Origin: Earliella scabrosa
Lineage: Eukaryota; Basidiomycota; Agaricomycetes; Polyporales; Polyporaceae
NCBI GenBank assembly: GCA_022605405.1
Contig: JABYQQ010000007.1
Span: 1,922,001 to 1,986,000, forward strand
Direction: 5' to 3'
DNA: 64,000 nucleotides
The notes under the pieces were generated by a model, which was not told where the DNA came from, ran no database searches, and saw only the letters and a list, made by a program, of their open reading frames with translations. Positions 1 to 12,028 of the stretch are shown here, one piece after another. A program made the translations under genes and the position numbers. Position 1 is the stretch's first letter; every line of letters begins with the position of its first letter.

Positions 1-1
1 G

Positions 2-962
2 CCGCAGACTAGCAAGCGATACCAGCCATACGGCCAGCTCGCGTCGAAGGTAGCTGGCTCGAAGCCAAAATTGTCGACCACCCTCTCGTTGACCTCGTCG
101 ACTTTGTCGTCATCCTCGTCGTCATCCCAGTCGCCATGCTCGTCGTCCTCATCATTCGCCTCCTCGTCATGCCCCTTTTCGCCATCCTCCTCCCCCTCGT
201 CGTCGCTCTCTTCGTCTTCGCCATCCTCGTCGTCCTCGTGTATCTCCCGTCAAGTCGACACCATTCGCGACCTTTACCTCGAACGCATCAAAGAAAAGTA
301 CCCCAATTTCACGCCACGTAACGATTTCGAAATCCTCGCAATCGGGGCCGGCGACTACAAGGGACCGGAGTCGCACATATATGAATGGTTGGATAAGGAG
401 TTCAGCGAGAGAGTGGAGTACCAGGGAAGTGTACAGCGAGTTCTCAGCGCCGCAGAAAAGATTATCGGGCGTCGCGACATCATCACTGGAGTACGTGCAT
501 TGACTGCGACCTAGGCATGCTCGGGACTGATGTCTGCGCTCTCAGCACAAGCCTAAGCGAGGCACGCCTGGTGTCTTCGTTCGTCCCATCCCTCAGAGTT
601 CGTACTCTGTCCGACTCTTCCCAGGTTCGCCTCGGGCAAAGGAGTATTGCATGGACTTTGTCCACACAACCACCGGCGAGCCCGTCAACTCCCCATTTGC
701 GTTCGAGTTGTGGTCCGTGGCCAATCCATCGACTCTTCAGCCTTCTGGTCGCGTATTCTCTCTCGAGGTCACCTGGGGTCGCGAGGAGAAGAATCTTCGT
801 CCTGGTACTGAGAAGTTCGTACTGAGGGACGGGACGACGTATGTCTTGAAGCGTCGGGGACACAGGCCTCTGCGTTTCAAGGTGCCTGTTCGGGTCAGGC
901 CTATTGCGAAGGCACCGGAGATGGATGAGCTTGTTTTCCCCGAGACTGTATACGTCGATTAG
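2..962 (+). CDS. C-terminal part of an unrecognised protein, cut by window edge
   Basis: The frame is open from the left edge. My model uses exons 2-490 and 597-962, joined by a 106-base intron (GTACGT..CTCAG), and gives about 284 residues with no start in the window. The visible protein opens with a basic stretch, then a serine-rich linker of about 50 residues, then a mixed globular segment that includes FEILAIGAGDYKGPESHIY. The C-terminal 120 residues are rich in beta-forming and charged residues. I do not recognise the family. Over the serine-rich linker the opposite strand is also open and reads as an Asp/Glu-rich protein ending in an aromatic-rich segment, so the first 240 bases could belong to a minus-strand gene. 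The segment from base 250 onward looks convincing only on the plus strand. Confidence 0.5.
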
Positions 963-3731
963 GAGACAAGTAGTCGGCCTGTATCATATCTGTTTGTATG
1001 TATGAATCTGCCATAGCTATCACCTCAGCTCCAGCCCTGCTGCGCCGGATGGTGTGTCGATTCCCTGAAGCGCACGGATTCTAGGGATCAATCATTAATG
1101 GGACGGATGGTCCAACGGTTGCGCGTGGTGCAATTCCCGCTAATTCCGGGTCAGCGCTACTGGTAGGGCGCTAAGTACCTGCCCTTCTCTCTCTCACTTC
1201 CATATCGTTGATTCTCCCTAAGGCCCTCCACGCCGGTCATCTTATTTATCCTATGTATCATACCATCGTCCCTGTGACTGTCGTTACCAGTGAACTCATG
1301 ATACTTTCCCTCTCCTCCGCCGGCGACGGTGTTCAAATTCAAATTCGACAAACCTGTTACATCTGGCATACCAGAACACCTAGGCCTGTTGTATGACTGC
1401 GCGAGCTCCCTTGTGCTGGAGAATAGGTGACAATCTAGATTGAGGAGGAATCCCTCGAGGTGCGTGGTTCTCAGTGCTGCATACATCACTTACCCACGTC
1501 ATACACCGCGCACATCTAGGCTTTGAACTCTTGAGACTCAGACGTGCGCAAGACTGTTTGCACCCGCGCGCAAAGCCTGTGGCATACCGGTTTGTAGGTT
1601 TCCTGCCCACATTCCGCAGAGGGCCCCGTCCTCGTCGAGACCGTCGTTATGGCCTCGTCCTCGTCGACTGCTGTCTTATTGCCCTCTCCTCGCAGACTCC
1701 ATCCCTATGGCCCCATATCACAAGCTTGACCCGTCACATACATGTAGCGCAGGCTCGAGATGGGTTGAGAACGCCGTGGGGTGGGCACGTTTATGCCGAC
1801 AAGGCTTCCCTGCAGACTAATTGACCAGCTCGATTGACAGGGCCTTCCACTCTCTTCGCCATGGTTCGAACTGCGCGGATGGAACAATGCGGGTGCGGGC
1901 GCGGTCGATGTATGAGATTGACCTGCGGCACACTATACCTAGGTCGGGGGAGACGGCATCGTGATGCTGCTACAATTGTTGACCCGTCATTCTGCACAGC
2001 AGCCGCCATCTCTCTCCCCTCACATCGCACGGCACGGCCTTTGAATTCCGTTCGTGTACTACTGTCGCTAACGCAGCTCACTCCCTACCTCCGGGTATGC
2101 GAATGGGCTCATTTGTCCGCCTAAATATCACCTTCGTATGTGTATTGGAACCGCCAATGCCTGTTGCAACACCGCATGTCGGCCCTTGGGTAAGTGGTTT
2201 GCAGCGTTCGCCTGACATACTTCCCTCACCCTCGTGTTACAGATGATCGGTGTCCATGGCAGCTTGTAGATCGACCCTCTTCTGAGAATCGAATACCACG
2301 GATGATGGGCGCCGCCGGTCGAGAGGATGCATGCGAGATCCAGACAGAGCAAGGCTATATGAGCACACGAGGCGAGTCCTTGCCCATTCCTCTCTCCGAA
2401 CGGTGATTGAAGTACGATTGTGAAGACAACGATTATGCATGTCCTTGTCCCCTTGCTGATTCAGTGCCGTGAGTGCCATGCCGTGAGTGCTTACCAGACT
2501 TCTCGTTTAGGTCACGCAAAGCATTGTGCTCGACACTACACGGGGCCTCCTAGCATTCTCATTCCGGCACCATTCACTGGCCAACCAAGCAGTGGCCAAG
2601 GTCGAAGCTTGTACGCCGTATGCAGCGCGTCAACTCGCGCCCGGGTTACGGCCGAACGATGATCTCTGGAGCTCGAGGAATCCGAGGAGGCGGTCAAAGT
2701 AGGCAGGCCCGTGCGGCTCGTCTCGGCACAGGCGGCCCCTCGTTTCAGCGGACCATGCTAGACTTAGTAGTAAGTAGACCAATGGATGATGTTCACGGAG
2801 CCCCGGGAGAGTGCGGTTGATTTGGTGCTGTACGCTCGCGTTTTCCAGGAACATCTCCGTTACGCATGATTCATCCTGGCTCTTGGTCCCACGTACCTCT
2901 TCAGGTGCGCGGGCTCTCAGTCGACTCACGCCTGCGCGATGCTGCAATTCGGAGGGCACAGTAGTCTTGGAGTAAGACTCAAGTGTCATACTTACTCACC
3001 GGCATCGCTGATCGCGGTATCGTCGGCGAATCGGTTAGAGCCGAGACGGAGATCTGACCACGTGCTCGGGGACAAACAACAACAAACCTGTTGTCACGTA
3101 CGGTTGCGCATGTTTGGCCTTTTCCTCTTTTTTGTTCCTCAACGTTCAACATCGCTCTGGCAGCTTGATCCTCGACATCCCTCCTCATCTGACATCTCTG
3201 CGCGCCCACGAAAGCCTCAAATCCCGGCTCAAGCCCTGCCAACAAGATGAGAAGTCTCCGTAAGTTGCTGCTTTTGCCCAGTCGACGGTGTTTTCTTCCG
3301 CGGTGCTCTGGACGTGCGTGAGGGATCTGCCTGCGATTGCAGACATCCCTGTGAGCTCTGGTGCCTGTGAATACATCCATCACTCTCTACTTGCATGTTC
3401 ATCATCAGCGCTCACATGTTGAAGCTCTGTCTGCTAATATTGTAGACATCTTCTGGAGCTCTGGCGTGCGCGTCGCGCAGGTCACACTCCGCGTGTGATG
3501 TTGGATTCATATTGTACTGGACCGTATGCATCGCTTGGCCGCTAATGCTTGTATCTTTCGACTTCAGGTGCACTGGTCACCGACGTGCAGGCGTCTGACC
3601 GCGTCCTTTGTGTTTCCGACAAACAAACAGCCCCTTCTTACTGCTGATTCTTAAGCTTGTCGACCACATCCCACGGCCCCTCCTCTCGCCTGTGCCCTCT
3701 CTACGGTCGCCACCCATTGCCCACACCCACG
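963..3731. other. Gene-poor stretch, nothing recognised
   Basis: Many short open frames occur on both strands, but none has protein-like composition, a consistent splice pattern or a known motif. I see no tRNA, no long repeat and no transposon ends here. Confidence 0.4.
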
Positions 3732-4433
3732 ATGTCCCTCCCCGAGCCTTTCAGGTGAATTTACGCCGCCGTGCATGTTCTGATGCATTTCTCACAAAGT
3801 CTTGCAGCGTTCCTCGGTTGCTCTTCAGCTCGGACACTGCTAGTTTCTCCATCGAGCGTGACGGACTTTCGATCATGGCGCCACCCACCTTTCCCGGCCG
3901 GGTCGTGTTGTACGGGTTAGCTCCCCGTTTGCGTACGTCACCCATCCATCTATCATCGGATCATGCTCACTTTCGGTACAGTTTTGTTTGTCGTGTATGT
4001 CTCCGGCGTTGAGGCGGATCGTTTTTTCCCCGCTCCTCTCCGCGAGAATGGCCCACGAATTGCCTGGGTGTTGGACGAGAAAGTGAAGACGGGTCACGCC
4101 GAGGTCAGTGGTCATCACCTGCTCCCCTGTTTTTTTTTCCTCACGTCTGTCGCGCAGAGTTCACTTACGTTGAGCGTGACCGGACCTGTCGGCGAGGCCG
4201 ACCGCAAGGTAAACGTCATCCTCAACGACGAGATGGCCTTCTGGATTCTCCTTCACATTGTTGTCAATTCTAAGCGCAAAGCCGCTTCTCGTCGGGCAGC
4301 AATTGAGCGACTGGTGCAGCAGGCCGTTGGTACCGTCCCCATCGACTCGTGAGATTGAGACCTCTGTCACATTCTTCATTTGCTCCATCTCACTTTCTCG
4401 TCTAACAGCGTCCTCCCTGTCCAAACTCTATGA
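3732..4433 (+). CDS. Small unrecognised protein, five exons
   Basis: Exons 3732-3754, 3808-3932, 3982-4103, 4158-4348 and 4409-4433 join in phase to 161 residues. The four introns are 49-60 bases and have good donors and acceptors (for example GTGAAT..TTGCAG and GTCAGT..CGCGCAG). The protein starts MSLPEPFSVPRLLF, carries a short hydrophobic stretch near residue 55 and ends in a helical, basic C-terminal half containing LNDEMAFWILLHIV. If the last intron is not removed, the frame stops at 4352 instead. I know no domain that fits. The agreement of four intron phases is the main support, so the gene is likely but the function is unknown. Confidence 0.5.
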
Positions 4434-4683
4434 ACGTTGCGGGGATCTCGAGAGGCTTTGTGTTTCAGAAGTTGACGGGGGACTTCCGGTGGGGTGTTAG
4501 CGTTCTTTGGGCTGTTCTTTTTTGTATACGATTATCATATCTCCTCTTGGATACGTTGTGACTCTGCGGGCGAAGACAGAATGATTTTGAAACTGCTGCC
4601 CGAACACACGCACGACTGGTAACGCGATATGCTGAGGAGACCGTCACGTGAACACGTGTGTCACGCGTCGGAAGTTGTGCACG

Positions 4684-5209
4684 TGTTGCCTGGGATAAAA
4701 TTTTGATAACATTGGGATAGAAGACTATATGTTGTCAGTGTGTTATTTCATGGAATGTGTTGATAACATCGGAAATATGAGCAACATTGTGGAAGCATTC
4801 TCTCACAGACAACGCCGTGATAAATTCATGAATGTTGCTGGCGTGCAGCATGCTGAGGACATTCTTTGGGCAGTCTTTCTGGTACCCTAATATTGCCCGG
4901 GGGAATATTATGCCGCCATCTGATGAGACACTTTTAATACTGCAATGCGCAGAGCTCAAGAGGTCGCCCATAGGTTGGACTGATGTTAGGGCACAGAACA
5001 TGCTCTCAGCATTTCAAACATTGTCCACAACGTTGCCGGAGCAGAACTTCCAGATGACATGTTGAATGCTGACCACATGTAGCCAGTGGCATTATTGAGA
5101 CAGCATTTTGCGCAGCATCATACATGTTATCAACAGGTTGGCTACACAAACACGCTGCCAACATTTGGTCTTGTATCCCAATATTATCAAAATTTTATCC
5201 CAGGCAACA
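4684..5209. mobile_element. MITE-like element with about 55-bp inverted ends
   Basis: The first 55 bases, starting TGTTGCCTGGGATAAAATTT, recur in reverse complement at 5155-5209 with about five mismatches. The interior is AT-rich and has no coding frame. Further in, the two arms stay loosely similar, sharing TGTTGATAACAT. I could not find a convincing target duplication at the edges. It sits 41 bases to the left of the large transposon. The type is inferred from size, composition and terminal repeats only. Confidence 0.6.
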
Positions 5210-5242
5210 TGGGATATTGCCCTCAGTGGTAGGAAACCACGG

Positions 5243-5250
5243 AAACTGTC
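5243..5250. repeat. Left target-site duplication of KDZ element
   Basis: AAACTGTC lies directly left of the transposon end and is repeated at 14787-14794 directly right of the other end. Eight-base duplications are what Zisupton/KDZ transposases are known to make. Confidence 0.9.
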
Positions 5251-5938
5251 CACCTGATCATCACAACATCCCGGATCAACTAGCCTGCCAAGCACCCCCC
5301 CTTTTGCCTAGCTAACGAAGCCAGAAGGCTTATCCCCCGCTCACTGCCAATAGCACTGGCAGTAATTCCTGATTCCCTTGTTGGGAAACACTACCTCCCG
5401 CCCTATATCCCATCAACTCCCTCTCTTGCCGAGCTCTCGCCGGCCATCCCCGAGTCCCCCTCGTAGCCGAGGAGGAGTAGTGCATCAGCGCCCTTCCTCG
5501 GCTATCGTCCGCCCTCCCGCCACGCTCGCATCAGCCCGCCTGCGCGCCCATCAGCCCGCCCGCGCGCTCATCGTCTCCGCGCCCTTCCCGCCGCTGTCTC
5601 CGACAGCGAGCTCGCTATCTCGGTCAGTTCTCCTCCGTTTCGCTCCATTCTTTTTGTATTACTGTACTTATTACTTCCGCGAATACAATGGTGCATGCGT
5701 CCTTACAATAGCAGCGCTACACGGAGGAGGACTCGGGGCGGGGTGGAATTGGGGGAGAGTGCCAAGGCACGCTCAGCCACCGGCATCGCGGCCATGCACG
5801 GATGGCGTCATCGGCCCAGACGCTGTGCCTGATGAAGGCATGGAATCATCAGGTAAGCTGATGCGCGCACCGGCATTGAACGGCATGTCCTGCGCGCACC
5901 GGCATAGAACGGCATCCCCGCCCTCGCAGCGCGCGCGC
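5251..5938 (+). repeat. Left terminal inverted repeat of KDZ element
   Basis: This 688-base segment matches the reverse complement of 14099-14786. It is GC-rich. It contains a short palindrome (CTGCCAATAGCACTGGCAG, about 5344-5362), tandem copies of a CAGCCCGCC-type unit near 5530-5560, and two direct copies of a CGCGCACCGGCAT..GAACGGCAT unit near 5865-5915. Such subterminal repeats are typical transposase-binding sites, but that role is inferred. Confidence 0.9.
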
Positions 5939-6078
5939 CCTCCCGGTCATCGCATAGCGCGCGGGACCCTCTACCTCTACTGATCATCTTATCACTAGTA
6001 TTTGCACATGTTAGTTCATGTACTTACACCCGCACAATGTATAGACATGCACGCTTCTCCCTCAAGTGGAGGTTCGCC

Positions 6079-9000
6079 ATGGCACGCAACGGCGGAGTAT
6101 CACGCAAGATCACTATTCTCGGAGCCACAGGGCGCAGCAAGCACCGCGTCGGGGGTCCCAAGAAGCAAACCGTCGGCATCAAAAAGTTCCCTGAAGCTCA
6201 ACAAAAGGCCCATGAGGACTACCAGAATCTCATACATGGTAGGAATGGGGTAAGACTCTATACCATTAGCTAACCGGTATACGGTACACAGGCCTGAGTT
6301 CGAAGAGCCGCCGAATCCTTGCGGAACTGCGTCACGATGACACCGAGGTCGCTCCAGATCGAGACGAGCAAGTCGAGATGATGATGGTGGGCGATAGCCA
6401 GGACTGGGAGGACGTGAACGAGCCCGGCAGCATGGGCGTCGCGAATGAGGAGGCGGTTGCTGCCGCACTTCGCGATCTACTGGACGCCCGGTAAGCATTA
6501 AGGTTTGTATGCGATCGCTTCTGAATCTCACGATGTCATAGGCTCGGCTATCGGCAGTATAAGGACAAGCGAACATGGAGAAATCGTATTGAGACCATGG
6601 ACGCACGCTGGCAAGAACTTATGCCACGCATTATGGTGGCATATCTACAATGGAAGTACCGCACCACCCCTTCTCGTGAGCCCACCCCACCCGCGCAGGA
6701 GAACGCCACACCGACCGAAGAAGAGGTCCCTGATGCTCAGGCTCAAACCGGCTCCCCCGACTACGATCTCGATCTTGATTGCCTTGACTTCTACACTCTC
6801 AAGAGCACCCTTCATGTTCCCCGCACCTCCTCTCACAGTCCTGCCGAGGCCCTCGTGCTCCATGGTTTTCTTGGTGCGACTCCGGACAATCCCTCCATAG
6901 CTGTCTCGTTGGAGACGCTGGAACTGTTCCGCGACATTCGTCGCTTCAAAGCCTCGTATAGCGTCGAAGCGTTCACCAAGCTGCTCTGCTACAGATATTA
7001 TGTTTGTAAGATCAATACCCCAATGAATCCCTATCTAACTGCACGTTCTAGATCCCCTACCGTCGACGGTATCGAAAGGCAATATCCGACGCGTTTGACG
7101 TCTACCTGACGTTGATGGACGCAGTCGACAAGAAGGTTCAAGGAGCTTTAGGGCGCGGCGCAGACCATTGGCGTGCACGTCATGCATGTCCGGCATGTAG
7201 CTATAAGGTGTGCGCCTCGGCTCGCTGCCGGATGTTGAGATACTGATGGTGCCTGAATATCAGGTCGAGGGCGAACGGCCGCCGGTCTTCGAGCGTATGA
7301 TTGTGATGGACGGCAATAACTCGCTCAAGCGTATGGGTTCCGTCGGCAATCGCAAGGTCGGAGACACCCGAACATTTCACAGCGACTACTACATTCCCCA
7401 GGAAGAAGTCAATCAATTCGCTAATGAAGTGAAGTCTCGACAAACACAGCCACACGTCGAGGTCCCGGTCGCGGACGACGATGACGCCGAGGATGCGGAG
7501 ATCGAAGATGGCGATCCCACTGACGGAGCCCCGGCCTCGGCATGTGCAAGTAACTGGAAGGCTGCCGCGGCCGACGAGAAAAAGAAGATGTGGGCGATAT
7601 TCGAGGAGACGGGCGTTTTTGCCTCGGCCTGTCGGCATGGCTTCATACTCTGGCTCATTGATATGATCCGGAGTGGTGAGCTGTAAGTGTCATTGGTATG
7701 GCCAATTCGCATGACTCATTTCAATTGTTGAAGTGCCAAGCTTCCCCTGGCAACTTCGAACCGAGTTCTCACCCTTCTGCAAGGCCCGATTATGATCGGG
7801 TTCGACATCGGCTGTACGTTCAAGACGACTCTCCTGGGTAGCAGCTTGGGCGAGACATTCAAAACATCGGGGTGTCAGGTCTGTGTGAATGCCTTCCATG
7901 GGTATTCACATTCCTATCCCTGCCAACTGGAGAACCATCCCAATATCATCCGCGGCATGGGGCTGGAAGATCTCGAGACACTCGAGCGCATCTTCAGCGC
8001 CTCGAACAATCTGGCGATCGTCACTCGCTACGCGTCGGCATATCGGCGCCACCTGTTCCTCCACACGTACTTCCGTCATTGGGATGAAGAGAAGTACGCC
8101 AATCTCGGGACCATGCTCTACAACAATTATCTGCAGGCCCTCGATATCATTCGTTCCAAGACGCCCGTTGTCGAAGAGTCCCTCCAGTCTCTCCAGCTGA
8201 CTCGGGATGACCTCGCCTCTTTCGAGCAGGACGAACGCGCCTACTTCAAGACACTTCGTGACGAACTGCCGTGGGATGTTCATGCCGTCGCGTACGTCGA
8301 GGCGCTACAAGAGCTTCGCACAGCATGGTAAGTGTTCATTTGATCATAAGCACTCGGCATTGATGGTATGTCTTAGCGAAGCCCTGGGAATAGCCGACGA
8401 CCGGTTCCTGGAGGCTGTGCCGAGGAACTATCAGTGGGCGTCCCCGACTACCGGTCCGACGGACTACAACGTCGATGTCTCTGCTACCAAGAAGCTCGAA
8501 ACGCGCCGTCGCGAACTGGAGGAGACAGTCAGGCGTCTCACAACCCGCGTTATTGCCCTCGAGGTCGAGCTACAGATCAGCGTGCGATGGCAGCCCGGCG
8601 ATGTTCAGTTCGAAGAAACTCGGAAGTATATTGCCACGCGGAACTATCAACAGGCGCTCGGACGTCTACAGCGACTGGTAATTCAGCGGCTCTTTGAACT
8701 ACATAAGTTGAACATCTCTCAAACAGGTGAGTAGCGTCTTGGTGTTATTGGATTCTAATGCGACATCTGACATATTGTACAGCATACCGGATGCGTACGC
8801 AGATCGCGAAGAGTCTGCAGAAGAGATGCAAGGCAATCCGTACAGCAGTTCGACAATATAACGACGCGGCTGCGGCGTTGACACCCCCCCGTCCGCCGCT
8901 GGACTGGTCCCAGGTCTCGCACTTCAGCTTTCTCGAGGAGTTCACGCTGTTGCAGGACACACGGAACGATATTCGCGAGAAGAAGTGGGCCCAACCCCTC

Positions 9001-9540
9001 GTGCGGGAGACGATGCGTGCAGTCCGTCGTATCACTCGCGCGCACGAAGAAATAGAAGCTGTCAATCGAGAGGCGCGCAGAGTCCATACGTCCATTCATG
9101 ACGAAGATCAGCTATTCACACAAGTCCAGCGCGATCTCGAAGCTCGGCGCGACCCACTGTTCGGCGCGGTGAACGATTACATCCGCCGCCGGCGCGGAGT
9201 TAATGCGCACATCCTCGCCCACCTTCTCCGCCTGTACGCGATCGATGGCTTCTCCGGGGTTCCTTCTCCGGGGGTGCACTCGGGACCTCCCCGCGAAGAC
9301 GTCATAGTTCATGATGGTCGGACCCGAGCGGCCCACTCCCCCGGCTCCCTCCCTTCACCCATGGACCTCGATGACACGCAGGATTCTCTTTCAGGACCAT
9401 CCGTGGACGTGCTAGCAAGTGCCGAAGCCACAGTGGTAGCTGCAGAGGACGGAGATGACATGCTTGGCGCAGACGAGCACGAGGAAGGCGCAATATCCGA
9501 CTTAGTAGAACACATCTCCAACATTGCTCTAGTTATGTAG
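6079..9540 (+). CDS. KDZ family transposase
   Basis: Eight exons (6079-6238, 6292-6490, 6542-7001, 7052-7207, 7264-7682, 7734-8327, 8377-8726, 8783-9540) join in phase to 1,031 residues. It cuts and rejoins DNA ends through an RNase H-like core. Family motifs are clear: the CPAC cysteine pair of the CxC segment just before residue 325, MDGNNSLKR with Asp341, GFDIGC with Asp489, a Cys/His-rich insert at about 512-533, and GLEDLETLERIFSASN at 541-556, which should hold the catalytic Glu. The C-terminal third is helical and ends in an acidic tail. The start at 6079 has a good context (GCCATGG); an in-frame ATG lies at 6037. All introns are 49-56 bases. I see no stop or frameshift, so the enzyme looks intact. 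Confidence 0.92.
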
Positions 9541-10337
9541 TGATACGCGTTCCGAATAATCGTTAGACAGGTGTCAATTGTGAATGTATACGTCTACTTT
9601 GTATATTGAATGTGTTACCTCACATTGGGGAGAAGTGCGGCAGGTAGAAATAGCTGCCCACGTTCATCATGCCCGACATTGGCTCGTACCCGCGAGGGAC
9701 ATTGGTCCATTCTGAACCCAATATCACTGCTAGCTCCGCCCGTTTCATAACATGCATAGCCTATATATAGTCCTTGAATGTTCGCCCAACAGCTCAGTAT
9801 ATATATTAACGTGTCGTCCTATGGGAGCTTGCCGGACATGCTAACAGATGGTGCTATATGACACCGTTGTTCAGTTCATGGGCAAGGCAATGTACATAAA
9901 TCATCAAAATTGAACTCCTAGTCGGAGTTGTATGCAGGAGTGACTGTGCAAATTTTGGTGGGGTGGGGCGAGGATGCGCACCCGGACGAAGCAAAACATG
10001 CTCTTAAGTGAGAGTGCATTTCGTGAAATGTTGTACCGCGCACACTCCGAACGTGTTGCATCCATGTCGTTCCATGCACAAAGACACACGTCACAAAAAT
10101 TCAGCAGCAAACTGTATATTACTGCTAGATTCTGAATCCAAGATTTGAGAGCATTTGGTGGGGAGGATCTCTGGATCGGGTTGCGTTGGTGCTCGGAGGA
10201 CCGTTCGAAGCAAGAGCGCTTAAGACACGATCAACTGGGGATCGATCGGCGCCTAGCATTGGTCGCCTCTTGTCGTCCACCATCACCTCCCTCTACTGTC
10301 GAGTCCGTCGCCTCCCAGTCGCCTCTCCCACTTCCCG
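9541..10337. other. Transposon interior spacer
   Basis: About 800 bases between the transposase stop and the first passenger gene. I see no coding frame worth calling. It should hold the transposase 3' end and the promoter of the next gene. Confidence 0.5.
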
Positions 10338-11820
10338 ATGAGGATCAACGTCGAGAACGGTGCACCACGGACGGCGGGGCCCTACTGGGTCGTTCTGAGC
10401 CCGGATGGCCAGACCAACGGCATCCATGAGTATCACCGGTACGTGCTTCCCCCAGCGGCTCGATCTCATCGAAGCACATACTGATTACGTCCAGGCCGGA
10501 GCGGATGGCCATCGAGCGCCACCCCGACCTGCTTCCCATCGTCGTGACATGCGTCAACTACGAGGATGCGTGCGATGTCAACCGGCTCAATGAGGAGATC
10601 TTCGCGAACGCCCCCGTCAACGACTACGCTTACCTCCATGCCCGATTCAACGCGAGCCAGTATCTCAAGCAGCTCCTCCGGAACCGTGGGTACAAGAAGC
10701 ATCACTGTATTCGTATTGGGATCGAGACCGGCATCTGGGTCGGCTTTGAGTGGTGCGTCGCCCGGGTTCTCTCTATTCCCACGAGAATCACTCACTCTTT
10801 AACAGGCCCAACATCGATCACTTCACGGACTACAAGGGCGCGAAGTATCAAGGCTTCGCGGCGTTCAGCGACGCCCTCCAGTGGATGATCGAGAAGCAGC
10901 CGCACATGTCCCGGGCGCCTCGGACTGGTCCTCCATCGCAGAGGATCCTGCCAGGTACCCCATCCAAGGCTGCCCCTGTCTCCGCTGCTCAGGCTGTGCC
11001 GGCCCCCACACACGCTACTCCGGCCTCCACTACTCCCACATACAGCATCCCCGTCCCCACTCCATCCGAACTCGCGTGTCGGACGTCGGTTGGCACCGAA
11101 CTGCGCCTCGACCCCGCTTCGCAGGCTCTTTACGACAGGATCTTCCCACCCGGGACCGCTCCCTACCTCGGGTCGTACAGCGTCTCTACCCCGGTCGCCC
11201 ACACGCATGTCAAGCCCGAGCCCGCGGACGTCAAGCTCGAACAGCTTGACTTCGAGCTCGAGACCGGCAAAGTCAAGCCTGAGCACCTCAACGCCAACGT
11301 CAACGCGGGCGGAAGCAACATGGTGGGCTACGCGAGCCCTCTCAAGGACAAGGGCAAGGCGCGCGAGAGAGAAGGACCCACGGTCACCATCGCAACGCTT
11401 GGTGCCGTGGTGGCGCCGCCGCCGCCGCCGCCTCCAATCGCTGGACCGGAGCGTGCTCAGATGGCGTCATGTACGTACTCTTTGCCCGCACCAGAGGCTA
11501 ATGTACTGATCTCTCCCACAGTCGTCCAGATGATGATGCAGGCTCTCCCAGAGGCGACAGCCGGTTTACGAGCTGTCATCCGGCCTCTTCCATTGCAGGA
11601 CCCGCTGGGGCCGACCACGCCTGCCGTCACGTTCGGCGCTCAAGCTGATGAGTGGCTCAGCAACCACGACATCGACGGGTACTTCTATCTAGACATCCTC
11701 CGCGCCCGCTTGTACAGCATCAACCGGCGTGCGTTTGCGTTCACCATGAGGGAGATGGGATGGAGCGAGGACGATTCCAACGCGTTCTGGGACCTCGTGG
11801 AGCTGCCTGGCGTTGAATAG
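10338..11820 (+). CDS. Transposon passenger with RNase H1 N-terminal-like segment
   Basis: Exons 10338-10438, 10495-10752, 10806-11470 and 11522-11820 give 440 residues. The last 51-base intron is in phase, so it could also be read through. Residues about 103-145 (IRIGIETGIWVGFEW followed by YKGAKYQGFAAFSDAL) resemble the N-terminal hybrid-binding domain of RNase H1, also called the viroplasmin fold: a paired aromatic strand, then a G-A-K-[YF]-x-x-F turn. An N-terminal piece (YWVVLSPDGQTNG) may be a second, weaker copy. The middle is Pro/Ser/Thr-rich with a poly-proline run, and the C-terminal 90 residues are helical. I see no RNase H catalytic domain. A nucleic-acid-binding helper of transposition is a guess from context. 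Confidence 0.75.
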
Positions 11821-12028
11821 TCTGTGTCATGTGTATCTTGTCCGCCGTACTGTGGTAATGTCATCTGTGTGTGTGTGCGTCCCCCAGCGACTGGTGCTTG
11901 GCGCAATGCCCATGTCACGTGAGAGTGTTGAGAACTGGAGGGCTGCCACATCACACCCACGCTGTCATCACGCCGTGCTTCTCTTCCCACCGACGCCCAC
12001 AAAGAACAGCCCCACGTTCTCGCGCCTC

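Noticed and set aside
5378..5983. 201-codon open frame in the left inverted repeat, mirrored at 14060-14659
   Set aside because: The identity comes from the inverted repeats themselves. The frame has no domain and its end differs where the repeats stop.
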